From Moritella viscosa (GTDB lineage: Bacteria; Pseudomonadota; Gammaproteobacteria; Enterobacterales; Moritellaceae), in contig LN554852.1 of assembly GCA_000953735.1 (NCBI GenBank), forward strand, positions 4,537,846 through 4,601,845: 64,000 bases of DNA, read 5' to 3'. This document shows positions 53,312 to 64,000 of the stretch, one piece after another. Position 1 is the first letter of the stretch, and every line of letters starts with the position of its first letter. The notes under the pieces are model-generated. The model saw only the letters and a list, made by a program, of their open reading frames with translations, did no database searches and was not told where the DNA came from. The position numbers and the translations under genes are program-made.

Positions 53312-54379
53312 TTAACCATGTTTCCTTAACTGTATAATCGCAATGAAGGTAAAAATGGCACTAGGAACAACCGCCCCAAGAAACGGCGGTAACGAGTACA
53401 CTAAACTAATCGGGCCAAAGGTTTCACTCGCGAGGTAGAAAGTAAAACCAGCAATCACCCCCATTAGAATACGTGCGCCCATAGTAACCGTTCGGAGTGG
53501 TCCAAATACAAAAGACAACGCCAGTAAGACCATTACACCAATCGATATCGGTTGAAATATTTTCCGCCAGAAGGCTAACTCATAACTTGCTGCATCCTGC
53601 TTATTGCTGTCTAAATAAGTGATATAAGAGTACAAGCCTGATATTGATAAATCCTCGGGATCAATCGTTACCACATCTAACTTTTCTGGTGTCAGCGTTG
53701 AATCCCAACGCAATTGAGACTGCTTTGTCACTGTAATACTATCATTTTTGAAATCCGTAATATTAATGCCCGTTAATTCCCAGTGTTTGTCTGTATAAAT
53801 CGCTTTACGAGCTTGGGTCGTTTTAACTAAACGCTGACTTTCTGAAAATTCATAAATCGTGACATTATGTAATTCGCTGCCGTTATTCACTTTGCCGATA
53901 TTAATAAAGTTATCTTTATCTTTCGCCCAGACCCCTTTTTGAGCCCGGATAATTGATTGACCAGAAATAGACTCACCACGTAATTGAACAGCTTTTAGCT
54001 CGGTATAAGGGGCAACATACTCCCCCATCAACATCACCACTATCATCATCGGAATAGCCGTTTTCATTGCTGAAAGTACAATTTTAAAACGTGACTGACC
54101 AGCAGCTTGAATCACCACCAATTCAGACGAACTTGCGAGTGCTCCTAGACCAATCAACGCACCGAGTAATGCCGCCATCGGAAAAAAAATAGTAATTTCG
54201 CGGGGCATTTTCAGCATCACAAATATTAACGCTTCAACTAAACCATATGTTCCCTGACCGACCGCTCGTAATTGTTCGACGTATTTAATCACCGCAGATA
54301 AACCAACGAGGGTAAACAAACAGATCATAGTGGCAAATAAAATAGCCTTACCAATATAGATATCTAAAATTTTAATCAC
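53312..54379 (-). CDS. lptG: LPS export ABC permease LptG
   Basis: 355 residues of the YjgP/YjgQ family. N-terminal membrane helices (ILDIYIGKAILFATMICLF), a periplasmic beta-jellyroll (about residues 135-260) and C-terminal helices. With LptF and LptB it forms the inner-membrane complex that extracts lipopolysaccharide for transport to the outer membrane. GTG start overlapping the lptF stop by 4 bases (GTGA), hence translational coupling. Confidence 0.95.
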   Translation of the reverse strand: MIKILDIYIGKAILFATMICLFTLVGLSAVIKYVEQLRAVGQGTYGLVEALIFVMLKMPREITIFFPMAALLGALIGLGALASSSELVVIQAAGQSRFKIVLSAMKTAIPMMIVVMLMGEYVAPYTELKAVQLRGESISGQSIIRAQKGVWAKDKDNFINIGKVNNGSELHNVTIYEFSESQRLVKTTQARKAIYTDKHWELTGINITDFKNDSITVTKQSQLRWDSTLTPEKLDVVTIDPEDLSISGLYSYITYLDSNKQDAASYELAFWRKIFQPISIGVMVLLALSFVFGPLRTVTMGARILMGVIAGFTFYLASETFGPISLVYSLPPFLGAVVPSAIFTFIAIIQLRKHG

Positions 54380-55491
54380 TGCTTATTTCCTCGAGATAAA
54401 CGCATTTTCACTTTATATACTAGATGATGGTACCAAGAAAAATTGGCTAAATTAAACGAAATAGCCAAAGCCAGCACCCCTGAATGAACAAGCCAAAAGC
54501 CGATTGATAACGGTAGTTTTTCATCCAATATCGACGAACGCGCCGCACTCAATAACATGAAATAAGTTAAAAACATTAATAACGCAGGGAACAGTTTCGC
54601 GTAACGTCCCTGTCTAGGGTTAACCATAGCTAAAGGCACAACCAATAACGTGAGGAGTGGAATTGATACGACTTGGGCAATACGCCATTGCAGTTCCACC
54701 TTGTGTTCGAATACAGTTGAATTCCATAACTCCGATGTAGGTAATGCTTTAGTTCTTCGACCACGCTCACGCACATCTTGTTCTTGAATTAAGACACGAT
54801 AAGTACTGAAATCAACAATACGGAAATCACGTTGTGATAATTCACCTTCATAACGTAGACCTTGACTTAGCTTCAACCATTGTGAGCCATTGTCGTCAGA
54901 CTCCACGTTACCTTTATCAGCTAACACAATAGAAGGACGCTCCCCTTCCTGCGAGGGTGATTTGGCAATAAATATTTTACGCAGCGATTTATTACTATCA
55001 TAAGATTCCACATAGACCACAGCGCGACCACCATCAAGCGACTCAAAACGCCCTTGCTTCAATGTCGCTAAGCCGACATCAGCATCTATATTTTCGCGTA
55101 ATTTCACGCGACCTTCTTCTGCTGTAGGCGCATAAACAAACGCATTAAAAGCCACCAGACCAATCGTCACTGATGATAATAATAACGACGACATTAATAT
55201 CCGACTCGGGGTATATCCACAGGCCGTTAAGATCACCATTTCACTTTCGGCGTACAACCGCCCATGCGCAAACAAAATACCAATGAATAAACTCACAGGT
55301 AAAATTAATGTGCCTAACGCTGGCATAGTATACAGCAACATCTCCATCACTAAATTAGCAGGTAAAGCACCTGTCATTACCTTTGAGAGCAGTGCAACGA
55401 ACTGCTGGCTCACAAAGATAAGTGATAAGATGAATAAAACAGCAATTTGTGATTTCACTGTCTCAGCAAATAAATATCGGAAAATTATCAC
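54376..55491 (-). CDS. lptF: LPS export ABC permease LptF
   Basis: 371 residues, same architecture as LptG: IIFRYLFAETVKSQIAVLFIL at the front, the LACGYTPSRI-like cytoplasmic coupling region (TACGYTPSRILMSS), a periplasmic domain, and final helices. GTG start. Divergent from pepA, a gene order widely kept in gammaproteobacteria. Confidence 0.95.
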   Translation of the reverse strand: MIIFRYLFAETVKSQIAVLFILSLIFVSQQFVALLSKVMTGALPANLVMEMLLYTMPALGTLILPVSLFIGILFAHGRLYAESEMVILTACGYTPSRILMSSLLLSSVTIGLVAFNAFVYAPTAEEGRVKLRENIDADVGLATLKQGRFESLDGGRAVVYVESYDSNKSLRKIFIAKSPSQEGERPSIVLADKGNVESDDNGSQWLKLSQGLRYEGELSQRDFRIVDFSTYRVLIQEQDVRERGRRTKALPTSELWNSTVFEHKVELQWRIAQVVSIPLLTLLVVPLAMVNPRQGRYAKLFPALLMFLTYFMLLSAARSSILDEKLPLSIGFWLVHSGVLALAISFNLANFSWYHHLVYKVKMRLSRGNKQ

Positions 55492-55686
55492 TTAAAACCT
55501 ATATTAGACTAATGTTTTGTATGAAATGCAGCTCATAATTAGGTAAACTCAGCTACAAATGCAGTTTAAATAGTTAACTGCACACCCATTTTATCTGAAA
55601 ATGTTTAGTTTTTGATTAACTAAATACGTATAACCCCCTATTATGTTATAAATATTTGATTTTGTCTTTAGGAAACCGGAGAGTCC

Positions 55687-57210
55687 ATGGAGTTCAATGT
55701 AAAAAGTGGTAGCCCTGAGAAACAACGCAGCGCTTGTGTTGTTGTCGGAGTATTTGAACCACGTCGTTTATCACCAGCAGCAGAACAACTCGATAAGATT
55801 AGTGATGGCTATTTAAGTTCCCTACTACGTCGTGGTGATATCGAAGGTAAACCAGGTCAAGTATTGTTGCTTCATCATGTACCAAATGTACTTAGCGAAC
55901 GTGTATTATTAGTTGGCTGTGGTAAAGAACGTGAATTAGATGAGCGTCAGTACAAGCAAATTATCACCAAAACAATGAATACCTTAAACGAAACCGGTTC
56001 TATGGAAGCAGTTTGTTTCTTACCAGAACTCAATGTTAAAGGCCGCGATACCTACTGGAAGATTCGTTTTGCCGTTGAAACCGCTCGCGAAAGTCGCTAC
56101 CGTTTCGATCAGCTAAAAAGTAATAAAGAAGAAACGCGTCGTCCATTACGCAAAATGGTATTCAACGTTACTTCACGTCGTGATTTACCAACAAGTGAAA
56201 AAGCCATTGCTCACGGTTTAGCTGTAGCCAGTGGTATGCGTCTATGTAAAGACGTAGCAAACATGCCGCCAAACATCTGTAATCCAGTTTATCTTGCTAA
56301 TCAAGCACGCCAACTTTCTGATGACAGTGACAAGATCACAACACAAATCTTGGGTGAGCCTGAAATGAAAGAGTTAAAAATGGACTCTTATCTTGCGGTA
56401 TCACAAGGTTCAGCGAATGAAGCTAAGATGTCGATTATTAATTATCAAGGTAATCCAGATCCAGACGCAAAACCGATTGTACTGATTGGTAAAGGTCTAA
56501 CATTCGATTCCGGTGGTATTTCATTAAAACCAGGCTTAGGCATGGACGAAATGAAATATGACATGGGTGGTGCCGCTGGCGTACTTGGTACTATGAAATC
56601 ATTAGCGAAGCTAAACTTGCCACTTAACGTTATCGGTATTCTAGCGGGTTGTGAAAACATGCCGGGTAGCAACGCTTACCGTCCAGGTGACATCATTACC
56701 ACAATGTCAGGACAAACCGTTGAAGTACTTAATACCGATGCTGAAGGCCGTTTAGTATTATGTGACGTATTAACCTATGTTGAACGTTTTGATCCAGAAC
56801 TTGTTATCGATGTCGCGACCTTAACGGGTGCGTGTGTTGTTGCACTTGGTCATCACATCACAGGTTTACTGTCTACGCATAATCCACTGGCACATGAATT
56901 ATTAAATGCGTCTGACCAAGCCGCAGATAAAGCATGGCGTTTACCAATTACTGACGACTTCCAAGAACAAATTGAAAGTCCATTTGCTGATTTAGCCAAC
57001 ATTGGTGGCCCAGGTGGCGGTACAATCACTGCAGCCTGTTTCTTATCACGCTTTACTAAAAAGTATAACTGGGCGCATCTAGATATCGCAGGTACAGCTT
57101 GGGTAAGTGGTAAAAATAAAGGCTCAACAGGTCGTCCTGTACCAATGTTGACCCAATTCTTACTAAACCGTACAGAACGAAATGAAGTACAGCAGGCTGA
57201 CGAAGCTTAA
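55687..57210 (+). CDS. pepA: Leucyl aminopeptidase PepA
   Basis: 507 residues, full length. M17 catalytic motifs: [15 protein letters not shown] with the metal lysine and aspartate, [13 protein letters not shown], and the signature [10 protein letters not shown]. Mn/Zn-dependent hexamer in the cytosol releasing N-terminal residues. In E. coli it is also a DNA-binding accessory protein for site-specific recombination and carAB control. Its promoter region (55492-55686) is shared with lptF. Confidence 0.97.
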   Translation: MEFNVKSGSPEKQRSACVVVGVFEPRRLSPAAEQLDKISDGYLSSLLRRGDIEGKPGQVLLLHHVPNVLSERVLLVGCGKERELDERQYKQIITKTMNTLNETGSMEAVCFLPELNVKGRDTYWKIRFAVETARESRYRFDQLKSNKEETRRPLRKMVFNVTSRRDLPTSEKAIAHGLAVASGMRLCKDVANMPPNICNPVYLANQARQLSDDSDKITTQILGEPEMKELKMDSYLAVSQGSANEAKMSIINYQGNPDPDAKPIVLIGKGLTFDSGGISLKPGLGMDEMKYDMGGAAGVLGTMKSLAKLNLPLNVIGILAGCENMPGSNAYRPGDIITTMSGQTVEVLNTDAEGRLVLCDVLTYVERFDPELVIDVATLTGACVVALGHHITGLLSTHNPLAHELLNASDQAADKAWRLPITDDFQEQIESPFADLANIGGPGGGTITAACFLSRFTKKYNWAHLDIAGTAWVSGKNKGSTGRPVPMLTQFLLNRTERNEVQQADEA

Positions 57211-57233
57211 TTAATTTCATATCGTCAATATCC

Positions 57234-57259
57234 AAAAGGTCGCTGTAGCGGCCTTTTTT
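57234..57259 (+). terminator. pepA terminator
   Basis: AAAAGGTCGCTGTAGCGGCCTTTTTT: stem AAGG(T)CGCT/AGCG(G)CCTT and T6. Confidence 0.85.
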
Positions 57260-57426
57260 ATTCCCAACTAATCTAAAACCCCACCTTATTAATCAACTTT
57301 AGTATGAAATAATACTGAATTAAAGGTTTCTAAAATGGTTGCCACATAAAGTTAGCGTATGGTAATAAGTACACAAAGTATAACAATTTATACTAATGCC
57401 ATTAATAAGGATATTAAGGTTATATC

Positions 57427-57747
57427 ATGATAAACATCGCTAGTATTTATGAAAAAATGGACAATTACCACTTCGATTTTGACTATTATCTTAATATCCA
57501 TATGCCAATGTCGATTAAGATATTATCAAACGCAGAAGGATTTAAAGGCGTAAAAGTGGAACGCGGTATCGATATATCTAACACTATCGATTCAACTTAT
57601 GTCGCAATGTGCCATTACTATTTCGATACCTTAGAAAACTTCATGGCCGCCTTTATTCCTCACGCCGAAAAATTACAAGATGATGTAAGAAATTATACTA
57701 ACATCGAACCGACAATTCAGATCAACGAGGTTGAGTTAGCCCTCTAA
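57427..57747 (+). CDS. EthD-like small protein
   Basis: 106 residues in the dimeric alpha/beta-barrel EthD family: FDFDYYLNIHMPMSIKIL (the conserved Y..H.P) and a ferredoxin-like beta-alpha-beta layout. Members with similar sequence are often called EthD family reductases, but the substrate is generally unknown. Monocistronic, with an AAGG ribosome site. Confidence 0.8.
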   Translation: MINIASIYEKMDNYHFDFDYYLNIHMPMSIKILSNAEGFKGVKVERGIDISNTIDSTYVAMCHYYFDTLENFMAAFIPHAEKLQDDVRNYTNIEPTIQINEVELAL

Positions 57748-57917
57748 CGTCTCCCTCAACATTAAGGAACAGACTTGGTTTAGTATTAATTCCCGTAAAT
57801 AACACAAAACACAGTATTCCCGCCGACAACTCTATTTTTCATCACTATCCTTTGTGATACTATGTGCTGTTATATTTATAATTGGTAAATGACTCAGTCA
57901 TTGGCGCAAAACTACAG

Positions 57918-58361
57918 ATGAAAAAAGTCACTTTTTATATTATGCAAGAATCTAAAAATGGCGTTGCGGCGAGTATGCCGCAGCATCATGAACTTGCCTG
58001 TAAACTAGCTGGTGAGTTTTATCAGCAAGGACAACGCGTCTATATTCACACCAACGATGAATCGGCAGCCAATCAGGTTGACGAATACCTTTGGCAATTA
58101 GATGCAAGCAGTTTTGTACCACATAATTTACAAGGTGAAGGTCCACGTAATGGCGCGCCCGTTGAAATCGGTTTTCAACCGCCCCGTCATCGCTATCAGG
58201 TACTAATCAACCTGCACGACCAGACACCGCAATTTGCAGTCAACTTTAATCAGATTATCGATTTTGTACCGCATCAAGACGGGCTAAAACAACAAGCTCG
58301 AGAACGTTATAAACATTATCGTCAAACAGGGTTACAACTGTTAACTGTGAACGCCGAATAA
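57918..58361 (+). CDS. holC: DNA polymerase III chi subunit HolC
   Basis: About 147 residues from the ATG giving MKKVTFYIMQ. Typical chi features: VTFYIM at the start, the FYQQGQRVYIHTNDE helix and turn, the LDASSFVPHNL segment, and RERYKHYRQTGLQL at the end. Chi links the clamp loader to SSB at the fork. It lies 33 bases ahead of valS, the standard gammaproteobacterial pair. Confidence 0.95.
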   Translation: MKKVTFYIMQESKNGVAASMPQHHELACKLAGEFYQQGQRVYIHTNDESAANQVDEYLWQLDASSFVPHNLQGEGPRNGAPVEIGFQPPRHRYQVLINLHDQTPQFAVNFNQIIDFVPHQDGLKQQARERYKHYRQTGLQLLTVNAE

Positions 58362-58394
58362 TCAATCAACCATTGAGAATTAGAAAGCAGACCT

Positions 58395-61256
58395 ATGGAA
58401 AAAATATACAATCCCCAAGCCATTGAGCAATCGCTTTACCAAAACTGGGAAGAGCAAGGTTACTTCAAGCCAAACGGCGATCTAACTAAAGATGCATACA
58501 GCATCATGATCCCACCGCCAAATGTCACTGGTAGCCTGCACATGGGTCATGCCTTCCAACAAACAATCATGGATGCGCTAACTCGTTATAAGCGTATGCA
58601 AGGTAACAATACGTTATGGCAAGTGGGTACTGATCACGCCGGTATCGCAACACAAATGGTTGTTGAACGTAAGATTGCAGCTGAAGAAGGTAAAACACGC
58701 CACGATTATGGCCGTGATGCGTTCATTGACAAGATCTGGGATTGGAAAAATGAATCAGGTGGTACCATCACTCGCCAAATGCGTCGTTTAGGCACATCGG
58801 TAGATTGGGATCGTGAACGTTTTACTATGGATGACGGTCTGTCTGAAGCAGTAAAAGAAGTATTCGTACGCCTATTTAAAGAAGATCTGATTTACCGTGG
58901 TAAGCGCCTGGTAAACTGGGATCCAAAATTCCACACTGCCATCTCTGATCTTGAAGTTGAGAGTAAAGAAAAACAAGGCAGCATGTGGTATTTCCGCTAC
59001 CCACTGGCAGATGGTGCAACAACCGCTGACGGTAAAGATTACATCGTTGTAGCAACCACACGTCCAGAAACAATGCTAGGTGACTCTGCGGTTGCAGTGC
59101 ACCCGAAAGACGAACGCTATACGGCGCTTGTTGGTAAAGATATCATTCTTCCAATCGTTGGCCGTCGCATCAAAATTGTTGCTGATGATTACGCAGATAT
59201 GGAAAAAGGTACTGGTTGTGTGAAGATCACACCAGCCCACGATTTTAACGATTACGAAGTTGGTAAGCGTAACAACTTAGCGATGTTCAACATCCTAACT
59301 GAAAATGCAGATATCCGTGAAGAAGCAGAAATCATCAACTCAGACGGTACAGAAAACACTGAACTAACCTTCACTATCCCTGCTGAATACCAAGGCATGG
59401 AGCGTTTTGCTGCTCGTAAAGCAATCGTTGCTAAGTTTGAAGAACTTGACCTACTCGAAAAAATTGAGCCACATACACTACAAGTACCTTATGGCGATCG
59501 TAGTGGCGTTGTGATTGAGCCACTACTAACAGACCAATGGTATGTAAGTGTTGGTCCAATGGCGAAAGTAGCCACTGATGCAGTAAAAGACGGTGAAATC
59601 CAATTCGTACCAAAACAATACGAAAATATGTATTTCTCGTGGATGAACGACGTACAAGACTGGTGTATTTCTCGTCAACTTTGGTGGGGACATCGTATTC
59701 CAGCTTGGTACGACAACGAAGGTAACGTATTCGTGGGTCGTGACGAAGCAGAAGTTCGTGCAGAAAACAACTTTGGTCCAGAAGTAGAATTACGCCAAGA
59801 TAACGATGTACTTGATACTTGGTTCTCATCTGCGCTTTGGACATTTTCAACGCAAGGCTGGCCACAGCAAACACAAGATCTTAAAGTGTTCCACCCAAGT
59901 GATGTACTGGTAACCGGTTTCGACATCATCTTCTTCTGGGTTGCACGTATGATCATGATGACTATGCATTTCATCAAAGATGAAAACGGCAAACCACAAG
60001 TACCATTCAAAACGGTTTATGTGACAGGCTTAGTACGTGATGAAGCTGGCGATAAAATGTCAAAATCAAAAGGTAACGTACTTGATCCACTAGACATGAT
60101 CGACGGTATCGACCTTGAGTCATTAGTACAAAAACGTACTGGCAACATGATGCAGCCACAACTTGCTAAGAAAATTGAAAAAGCAACGCGTAAAGAATTT
60201 GAAGGCGGTATCGAAGCTCATGGTACTGACGCACTACGTTTCACATTAGCAGCAATGGCATCGACTGGTCGTGACATTAACTGGGATATGAAGCGCCTTG
60301 ACGGTTACCGTAACTTCTGTAACAAACTATGGAATGCAAGCCGTTACGTATTAATGAACACAGAAGAACATGATTGCGGCCAAAATGGCGGCGACATGGA
60401 ATTCAGCCTAGCGGATCGTTGGATCCAAGGTCAATTCCAAGAAACTATCAAGACATACCGTGAAGCAGTTGATACTTACCGTCTCGATCTGGCTGCAAAC
60501 ATTGCTTACGAATTCACTTGGAACCAATTTTGTGATTGGTACTTAGAATTAACTAAGCCTGTATTCGCACACGGCACTGAAGCACAACTGCGTGCTACGC
60601 GTCATACGCTAGTAACAATTCTAGAAGAGTTACAACGTTTAATGCACCCAATCATGCCATTCATCACTGAAGAGATTTGGCAGCGTGTTGCACCACTTGC
60701 AGGTAAACACACCGAAGGCGCAACAATCATGCTACAGGCATTCCCTGAATATGATGCGGCTAAAGTTGATGCACAATCAATGCAAGATCTTGAGTGGGTG
60801 AAACAATTCATTATCGCTATCCGTAACATTCGCGGCGAAATGGACATCAGCCCAAGCAAGCCAATTTCTATCTTGCTTAAAAACGTAGGTACTGAAGAAC
60901 AACGTCGCCTAGACGAAAATCAACAGTTCCTAAGTTCACTAGCAAAACTAGAAAAAATCACGTTACTTAGCGAAAATGAAGAAGCACCAATCTCAGCAAC
61001 ATCATTATTAGGCAACATGGAAATCTTAATTCCAATGGCTGGTCTAATCGATAAAGATGCTGAAATTGCGCGTATCAACAAGCAAATGGAAAAAGTACAA
61101 AAAGACTTAGACCGTGTTGCAGGCAAACTAAACAACGAAAAATTCGTTGGTAAAGCGCCAGAAGCTGTTATCGCGAAAGAGCGTGAGAAACAAGCTGAAT
61201 TTGAAAATACAATTGCTAAATTCAAAGCACAGAAAGCACGAATTGAATCGATCTAA
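58395..61256 (+). CDS. valS: Valyl-tRNA synthetase
   Basis: 953 residues. Class I motifs HMGH ([16 protein letters not shown], about residue 45) and KMSKS (DKMSKSKGN, about residue 555), the CP1 editing domain ([10 protein letters not shown]), an anticodon-binding domain and the C-terminal coiled-coil arm ([15 protein letters not shown]). Essential housekeeping enzyme. Confidence 0.98.
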   Translation: MEKIYNPQAIEQSLYQNWEEQGYFKPNGDLTKDAYSIMIPPPNVTGSLHMGHAFQQTIMDALTRYKRMQGNNTLWQVGTDHAGIATQMVVERKIAAEEGKTRHDYGRDAFIDKIWDWKNESGGTITRQMRRLGTSVDWDRERFTMDDGLSEAVKEVFVRLFKEDLIYRGKRLVNWDPKFHTAISDLEVESKEKQGSMWYFRYPLADGATTADGKDYIVVATTRPETMLGDSAVAVHPKDERYTALVGKDIILPIVGRRIKIVADDYADMEKGTGCVKITPAHDFNDYEVGKRNNLAMFNILTENADIREEAEIINSDGTENTELTFTIPAEYQGMERFAARKAIVAKFEELDLLEKIEPHTLQVPYGDRSGVVIEPLLTDQWYVSVGPMAKVATDAVKDGEIQFVPKQYENMYFSWMNDVQDWCISRQLWWGHRIPAWYDNEGNVFVGRDEAEVRAENNFGPEVELRQDNDVLDTWFSSALWTFSTQGWPQQTQDLKVFHPSDVLVTGFDIIFFWVARMIMMTMHFIKDENGKPQVPFKTVYVTGLVRDEAGDKMSKSKGNVLDPLDMIDGIDLESLVQKRTGNMMQPQLAKKIEKATRKEFEGGIEAHGTDALRFTLAAMASTGRDINWDMKRLDGYRNFCNKLWNASRYVLMNTEEHDCGQNGGDMEFSLADRWIQGQFQETIKTYREAVDTYRLDLAANIAYEFTWNQFCDWYLELTKPVFAHGTEAQLRATRHTLVTILEELQRLMHPIMPFITEEIWQRVAPLAGKHTEGATIMLQAFPEYDAAKVDAQSMQDLEWVKQFIIAIRNIRGEMDISPSKPISILLKNVGTEEQRRLDENQQFLSSLAKLEKITLLSENEEAPISATSLLGNMEILIPMAGLIDKDAEIARINKQMEKVQKDLDRVAGKLNNEKFVGKAPEAVIAKEREKQAEFENTIAKFKAQKARIESI

Positions 61257-61279
61257 TCGTTAACATCGTACTTACCTAC

Positions 61280-61320
61280 AAAGGGAAGGTTGAACACTCA
61301 GCCTTCCCTTTATTATTTTT
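61280..61320 (+). terminator. valS terminator
   Basis: AAAGGGAAGG pairs with CCTTCCCTTT, followed by ATTATTTTT. Confidence 0.9.
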
Positions 61321-61492
61321 AGATTCCGCTAAATACTAAATCAACGTCACAATTACCTATGCCTTTCCCGCAAAAACGTTTCCATCCCTCGACATACAAT
61401 GTAACATATTTGTTAATAACAGTGAGTTATGGTTATGGAAGACAACATCGCTTAACTATAAATGTCGACACCAAGGAATGGAGTGATAGATT

Positions 61493-63610
61493 ATGGGCAA
61501 CAAGGATCCGCTGAATCACGTATTAATTGCCGCTATTCAGCATTTACCTATTGGTATCTTTTGGAAAGATACCAAAGGTCAATACCTTGGTTGTAATAAA
61601 CACTGTCTGGAATTATTTGATCTCCCCTCCGAACAGTTCATTATAGGCAAAACAGACGTTCAGCTAAAACCTGCATTCAAAGAAAAAAAACTCCCCAACG
61701 ACGAACTCTATCAAACCGACCAGCAAGCGTTAAAATACGGGCGTAGTGTCATTGCAAAAAAAATGACCATGGAAACCATATACGGCGATGGTCAATATGA
61801 AATAACCAAGATTCCCCTTAAAAACAAAACAGGTGAAATCATTGGCTTACTTGGTATTGCCGTGGATGTCTCCAGTAAATTTCGTTCCGAGCAGAAGCTG
61901 CAAGAAAAAACCGCATTACTTAATTCTATTTTTGATGCCCTGCCAGATTCTGTCATATACAAAGACATGCAAGGACGTGTGGTCGAGTGCAACCGTGCCG
62001 CACTTAAGTTGGCCAACAAAAAAAAAGCCGATGTGATTGGTAAAACCATTGGACAATTATTGCCTGAAACAACAGCTAAATTAAGTATCAGCTATGATAG
62101 TCAACTCAAACCAAATTATAAAAGTGTCAATTATAAGATGGAGTTCACACTCGAAGGCCGAGACGTATACGTGGATGTACATAAGCACCCAGTCATTAAA
62201 AATAATGAATTAGTCGGGACGGTCAGTATATCTCGCGATATGAAAGAGCGCCGTATTACCTTGCAAAAAATTGATACATTAACGAAACAAGATCAACTCA
62301 CAAACCTATTAAATCGCACCACGTTTCTGAAAAAACTCGATAAAATAAAATCAGATTCTAAGTGGGGTATGCTACTCATCGATATCAAAAAACTGGGATA
62401 TATAAACAGCCATCATGGTACCGATATTGGGGATCAAGTACTATTTTATGTCGGCGAGGCAATAAAAAAAATAGCACCTGAACATGCTTACTTAGCACGA
62501 ATTCAAGGTGACCGATTTTCGATTCTTAGTGATCAAGTCAGTAGCTCTAAGCAACTTGATGATTTATGTAATACATTAACAAATAGGCTTAACAAAAAAA
62601 TTGCGATTCAAGGGCATGTTATTGATCTGGCCATTTGCATTGGCGCAGCCAATTACCCTTACAGTATTCAAAATACCAAACAACTGCTGACTTGCAGTGA
62701 ACAAGCCTTACAGCGTTCACGTAAACACCCAGAGCAGAGCTACAGTTTGTTTAATCCCGTCTTAGAAGCACATGCCGATGCAGAAAGACGACTGACAGAA
62801 GACTTAAAATACGCCATACAAAAGAAGAACATCGACTTATATTACCAACCCATTATTGATAGTAAAACCAAAGTTGTATTGGGTGTTGAAGCGCTTACGC
62901 GTTGGCATCATCCTGAACAAGGGCTTATTATGCCGATTAAATTCATTGCGCTTGCCGAAAAAAATAACTTAATTGGGCAGCTTGGTGAAGTCGTATTAGA
63001 AAAAGCCTGCCAGCAATTAGCCCAATGGCGTGCTCACGATATCGATATTTTTATGGCCGTCAACTTGTCACCGATTCAATTTAATGATCCACAGCTCATC
63101 AATAAAATTAAATACTGCATCGACTATTACCAGGTACCAGCACACCGGCTCGAAATAGAAGTCACTGAAAGCGCCCTAATGGAATCAAACAAGACCGCAG
63201 ACCAAATGCTAGAAGAATTAATAAAACTCGGCGTGCGTCTTTCTATTGATGATTTTGGTACAGGTTATTGTTCATTGTCTTATCTAAAAAATATGCCTGC
63301 ACATAAAATAAAAATAGATAAATCTTTTGTGGATGAATTAGAAATAGATAAAACGACAACAGCAATAACACGCTCTGTGATCAGCCTAGCAAGAGAATTA
63401 AACATTACAGTCACAGCAGAAGGAATCGAGGAAGAATCACAAATGGAATGGCTACAAGCACAACAATGTGATCAACTTCAGGGGTATTTATTTAGTCGCC
63501 CGTTACCGAGCGACAAATTTTGTCTATGGTACAAAAAACACCATGCCACACACAATAATATGACTTATCTACAACACACAGAAACAACGCTGTCTATGCC
63601 AGTACTATAA
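61493..63610 (+). CDS. PAS-PAS-GGDEF-EAL signalling protein, probable c-di-GMP phosphodiesterase
   Basis: 705 residues. Two PAS sensor domains (about 10-130 and 140-255), a GGDEF domain (about 265-430) whose active-site loop reads QGDRF instead of GGDEF, and an EAL domain (about 445-690). The EAL motifs are complete: VEALTRW, NLSP, EVTES, SIDDFGTGY, KIDKSFV and TAEGIE. So synthesis is probably lost and hydrolysis of c-di-GMP retained, with the degenerate GGDEF perhaps a GTP-sensing regulator. No membrane segments are seen; it is likely cytosolic. Confidence 0.92.
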   Translation: MGNKDPLNHVLIAAIQHLPIGIFWKDTKGQYLGCNKHCLELFDLPSEQFIIGKTDVQLKPAFKEKKLPNDELYQTDQQALKYGRSVIAKKMTMETIYGDGQYEITKIPLKNKTGEIIGLLGIAVDVSSKFRSEQKLQEKTALLNSIFDALPDSVIYKDMQGRVVECNRAALKLANKKKADVIGKTIGQLLPETTAKLSISYDSQLKPNYKSVNYKMEFTLEGRDVYVDVHKHPVIKNNELVGTVSISRDMKERRITLQKIDTLTKQDQLTNLLNRTTFLKKLDKIKSDSKWGMLLIDIKKLGYINSHHGTDIGDQVLFYVGEAIKKIAPEHAYLARIQGDRFSILSDQVSSSKQLDDLCNTLTNRLNKKIAIQGHVIDLAICIGAANYPYSIQNTKQLLTCSEQALQRSRKHPEQSYSLFNPVLEAHADAERRLTEDLKYAIQKKNIDLYYQPIIDSKTKVVLGVEALTRWHHPEQGLIMPIKFIALAEKNNLIGQLGEVVLEKACQQLAQWRAHDIDIFMAVNLSPIQFNDPQLINKIKYCIDYYQVPAHRLEIEVTESALMESNKTADQMLEELIKLGVRLSIDDFGTGYCSLSYLKNMPAHKIKIDKSFVDELEIDKTTTAITRSVISLARELNITVTAEGIEEESQMEWLQAQQCDQLQGYLFSRPLPSDKFCLWYKKHHATHNNMTYLQHTETTLSMPVL

Positions 63611-63618
63611 TGTAAGTA

Positions 63619-63981
63619 CTATGAGGCGTCTTCTTCGAAGTAAGTACCCCAACCATCATAAGTAACGTCTTGTTCGATAGACATTTTAAGTAACGCTTCG
63701 ATATCACGCGTGATCGTATCGATATCAAGTTCAGTTTCAACAATACAATCGAAGGCGAATACTGTTTGTCCGTCTTCAAGTTCAACTTCTTCAGGATCTG
63801 ATACATCGTAGCCCAGTTTAAATGCAGCAATAGCGGCTTTTTCTAACTGTGCAAAATCATCCCCAGCAAAGTGATGCTCAATTGAATACACAGCATCAGG
63901 ATCACTGCCATCTTCTAATAAGTTATCAATGATCTCTTCAGCTTCGACTTTCAGTTCGGCAAATTCTTTTTCAAAATCCAC
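63619..63981 (-). CDS. rraB: Ribonuclease E inhibitor RraB
   Basis: 120 residues, aligned with E. coli RraB by LLEDGSDPDAVYSIEHHFAG, LEKAAIAAFKLGYDVSDPEE and the C-terminal VTYDGWGTYFE. Binds the C-terminal half of RNase E and alters degradosome activity. GTG start with an AAAGAG site. Converges on the upstream PAS-GGDEF-EAL gene. Confidence 0.93.
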   Translation of the reverse strand: MDFEKEFAELKVEAEEIIDNLLEDGSDPDAVYSIEHHFAGDDFAQLEKAAIAAFKLGYDVSDPEEVELEDGQTVFAFDCIVETELDIDTITRDIEALLKMSIEQDVTYDGWGTYFEEDAS

Positions 63982-64000
63982 TAGGTTAATCTCTTTAATT

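Noticed and set aside
57360-57747. EthD-like gene as part of a degradation operon
   Set aside because: No oxygenase or cytochrome P450 gene is adjacent; it stands alone between pepA and holC.

Overview
The flanking genes (lptG-lptF, pepA, holC, valS, rraB, an EamA exporter, LysR) and the low-GC codon use point to a cold-water marine gammaproteobacterium, most likely Moritella or a close relative. That genus call is inference; no rRNA is present. About 1-5300 and 52600-64000 are ordinary chromosome. The roughly 47 kb between them is a stack of accessory islands at one tRNA-Leu(CAA) gene.

Left chromosome: a frameshifted CZB-type chemoreceptor (25-1159), a small outer-membrane barrel protein, and a LysR regulator next to a proline-hydroxylase-like dioxygenase and EamA exporter pair. 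The island zone follows. The 3' half of tRNA-Leu, ending in the anticodon loop, occurs at 5795, 10485 and 16288, and the only intact tRNA is at 36419-36503. This is the pattern left by successive site-specific integrations: island A (5.85-10.5 kb, zinc-regulated zrg-like operon with a Zur box), island B (10.5-16.3 kb, IS256, RCC1-repeat lipoprotein, IS3) and island C (16.3-36.4 kb). A fourth block, D (36.5-52.3 kb), lies on the other side of the tRNA and is bounded by a 187-bp direct repeat that includes the tRNA 5' half.

C and D are related mobile elements of a pipolin-like kind. Each carries a type II restriction-modification system near one end (MvaI/BcnI-like plus C5 methylase in C; EcoRV-like plus adenine methylase in D). 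Each has a family-B DNA polymerase with an intact-looking palm and a TTDG motif C, preceded by a small unknown protein. Each also has the same accessory module: an 84-aa protein followed by a structured RNA region, tiny membrane and zinc-ribbon proteins, a WYL regulator flanked by inverted operators, a DUF2787 protein, two unknown proteins and a tyrosine integrase. C is an older, decaying composite. Its polymerase has an in-frame TGA just after the Exo I motif, its RNase-H-like gene has an in-frame TAG, its DNA-binding gene is frameshifted, and its first integrase is split by an IS3 copy with a 3-bp target duplication. D looks intact.

A 45-50 bp promoter-like motif (TGTGTG arm, GTAGGGG, GATAATAA, CACACA arm) occurs five times, at the right ends of B, C and D and 66 bp before two gene starts in C. 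It suggests a shared control circuit for these elements.

The right chromosome resumes with an RDD membrane protein, the LPS-export permeases lptG and lptF, pepA, an EthD-like protein, holC, valS, a PAS-GGDEF-EAL protein with a degenerate GGDEF site, and rraB.
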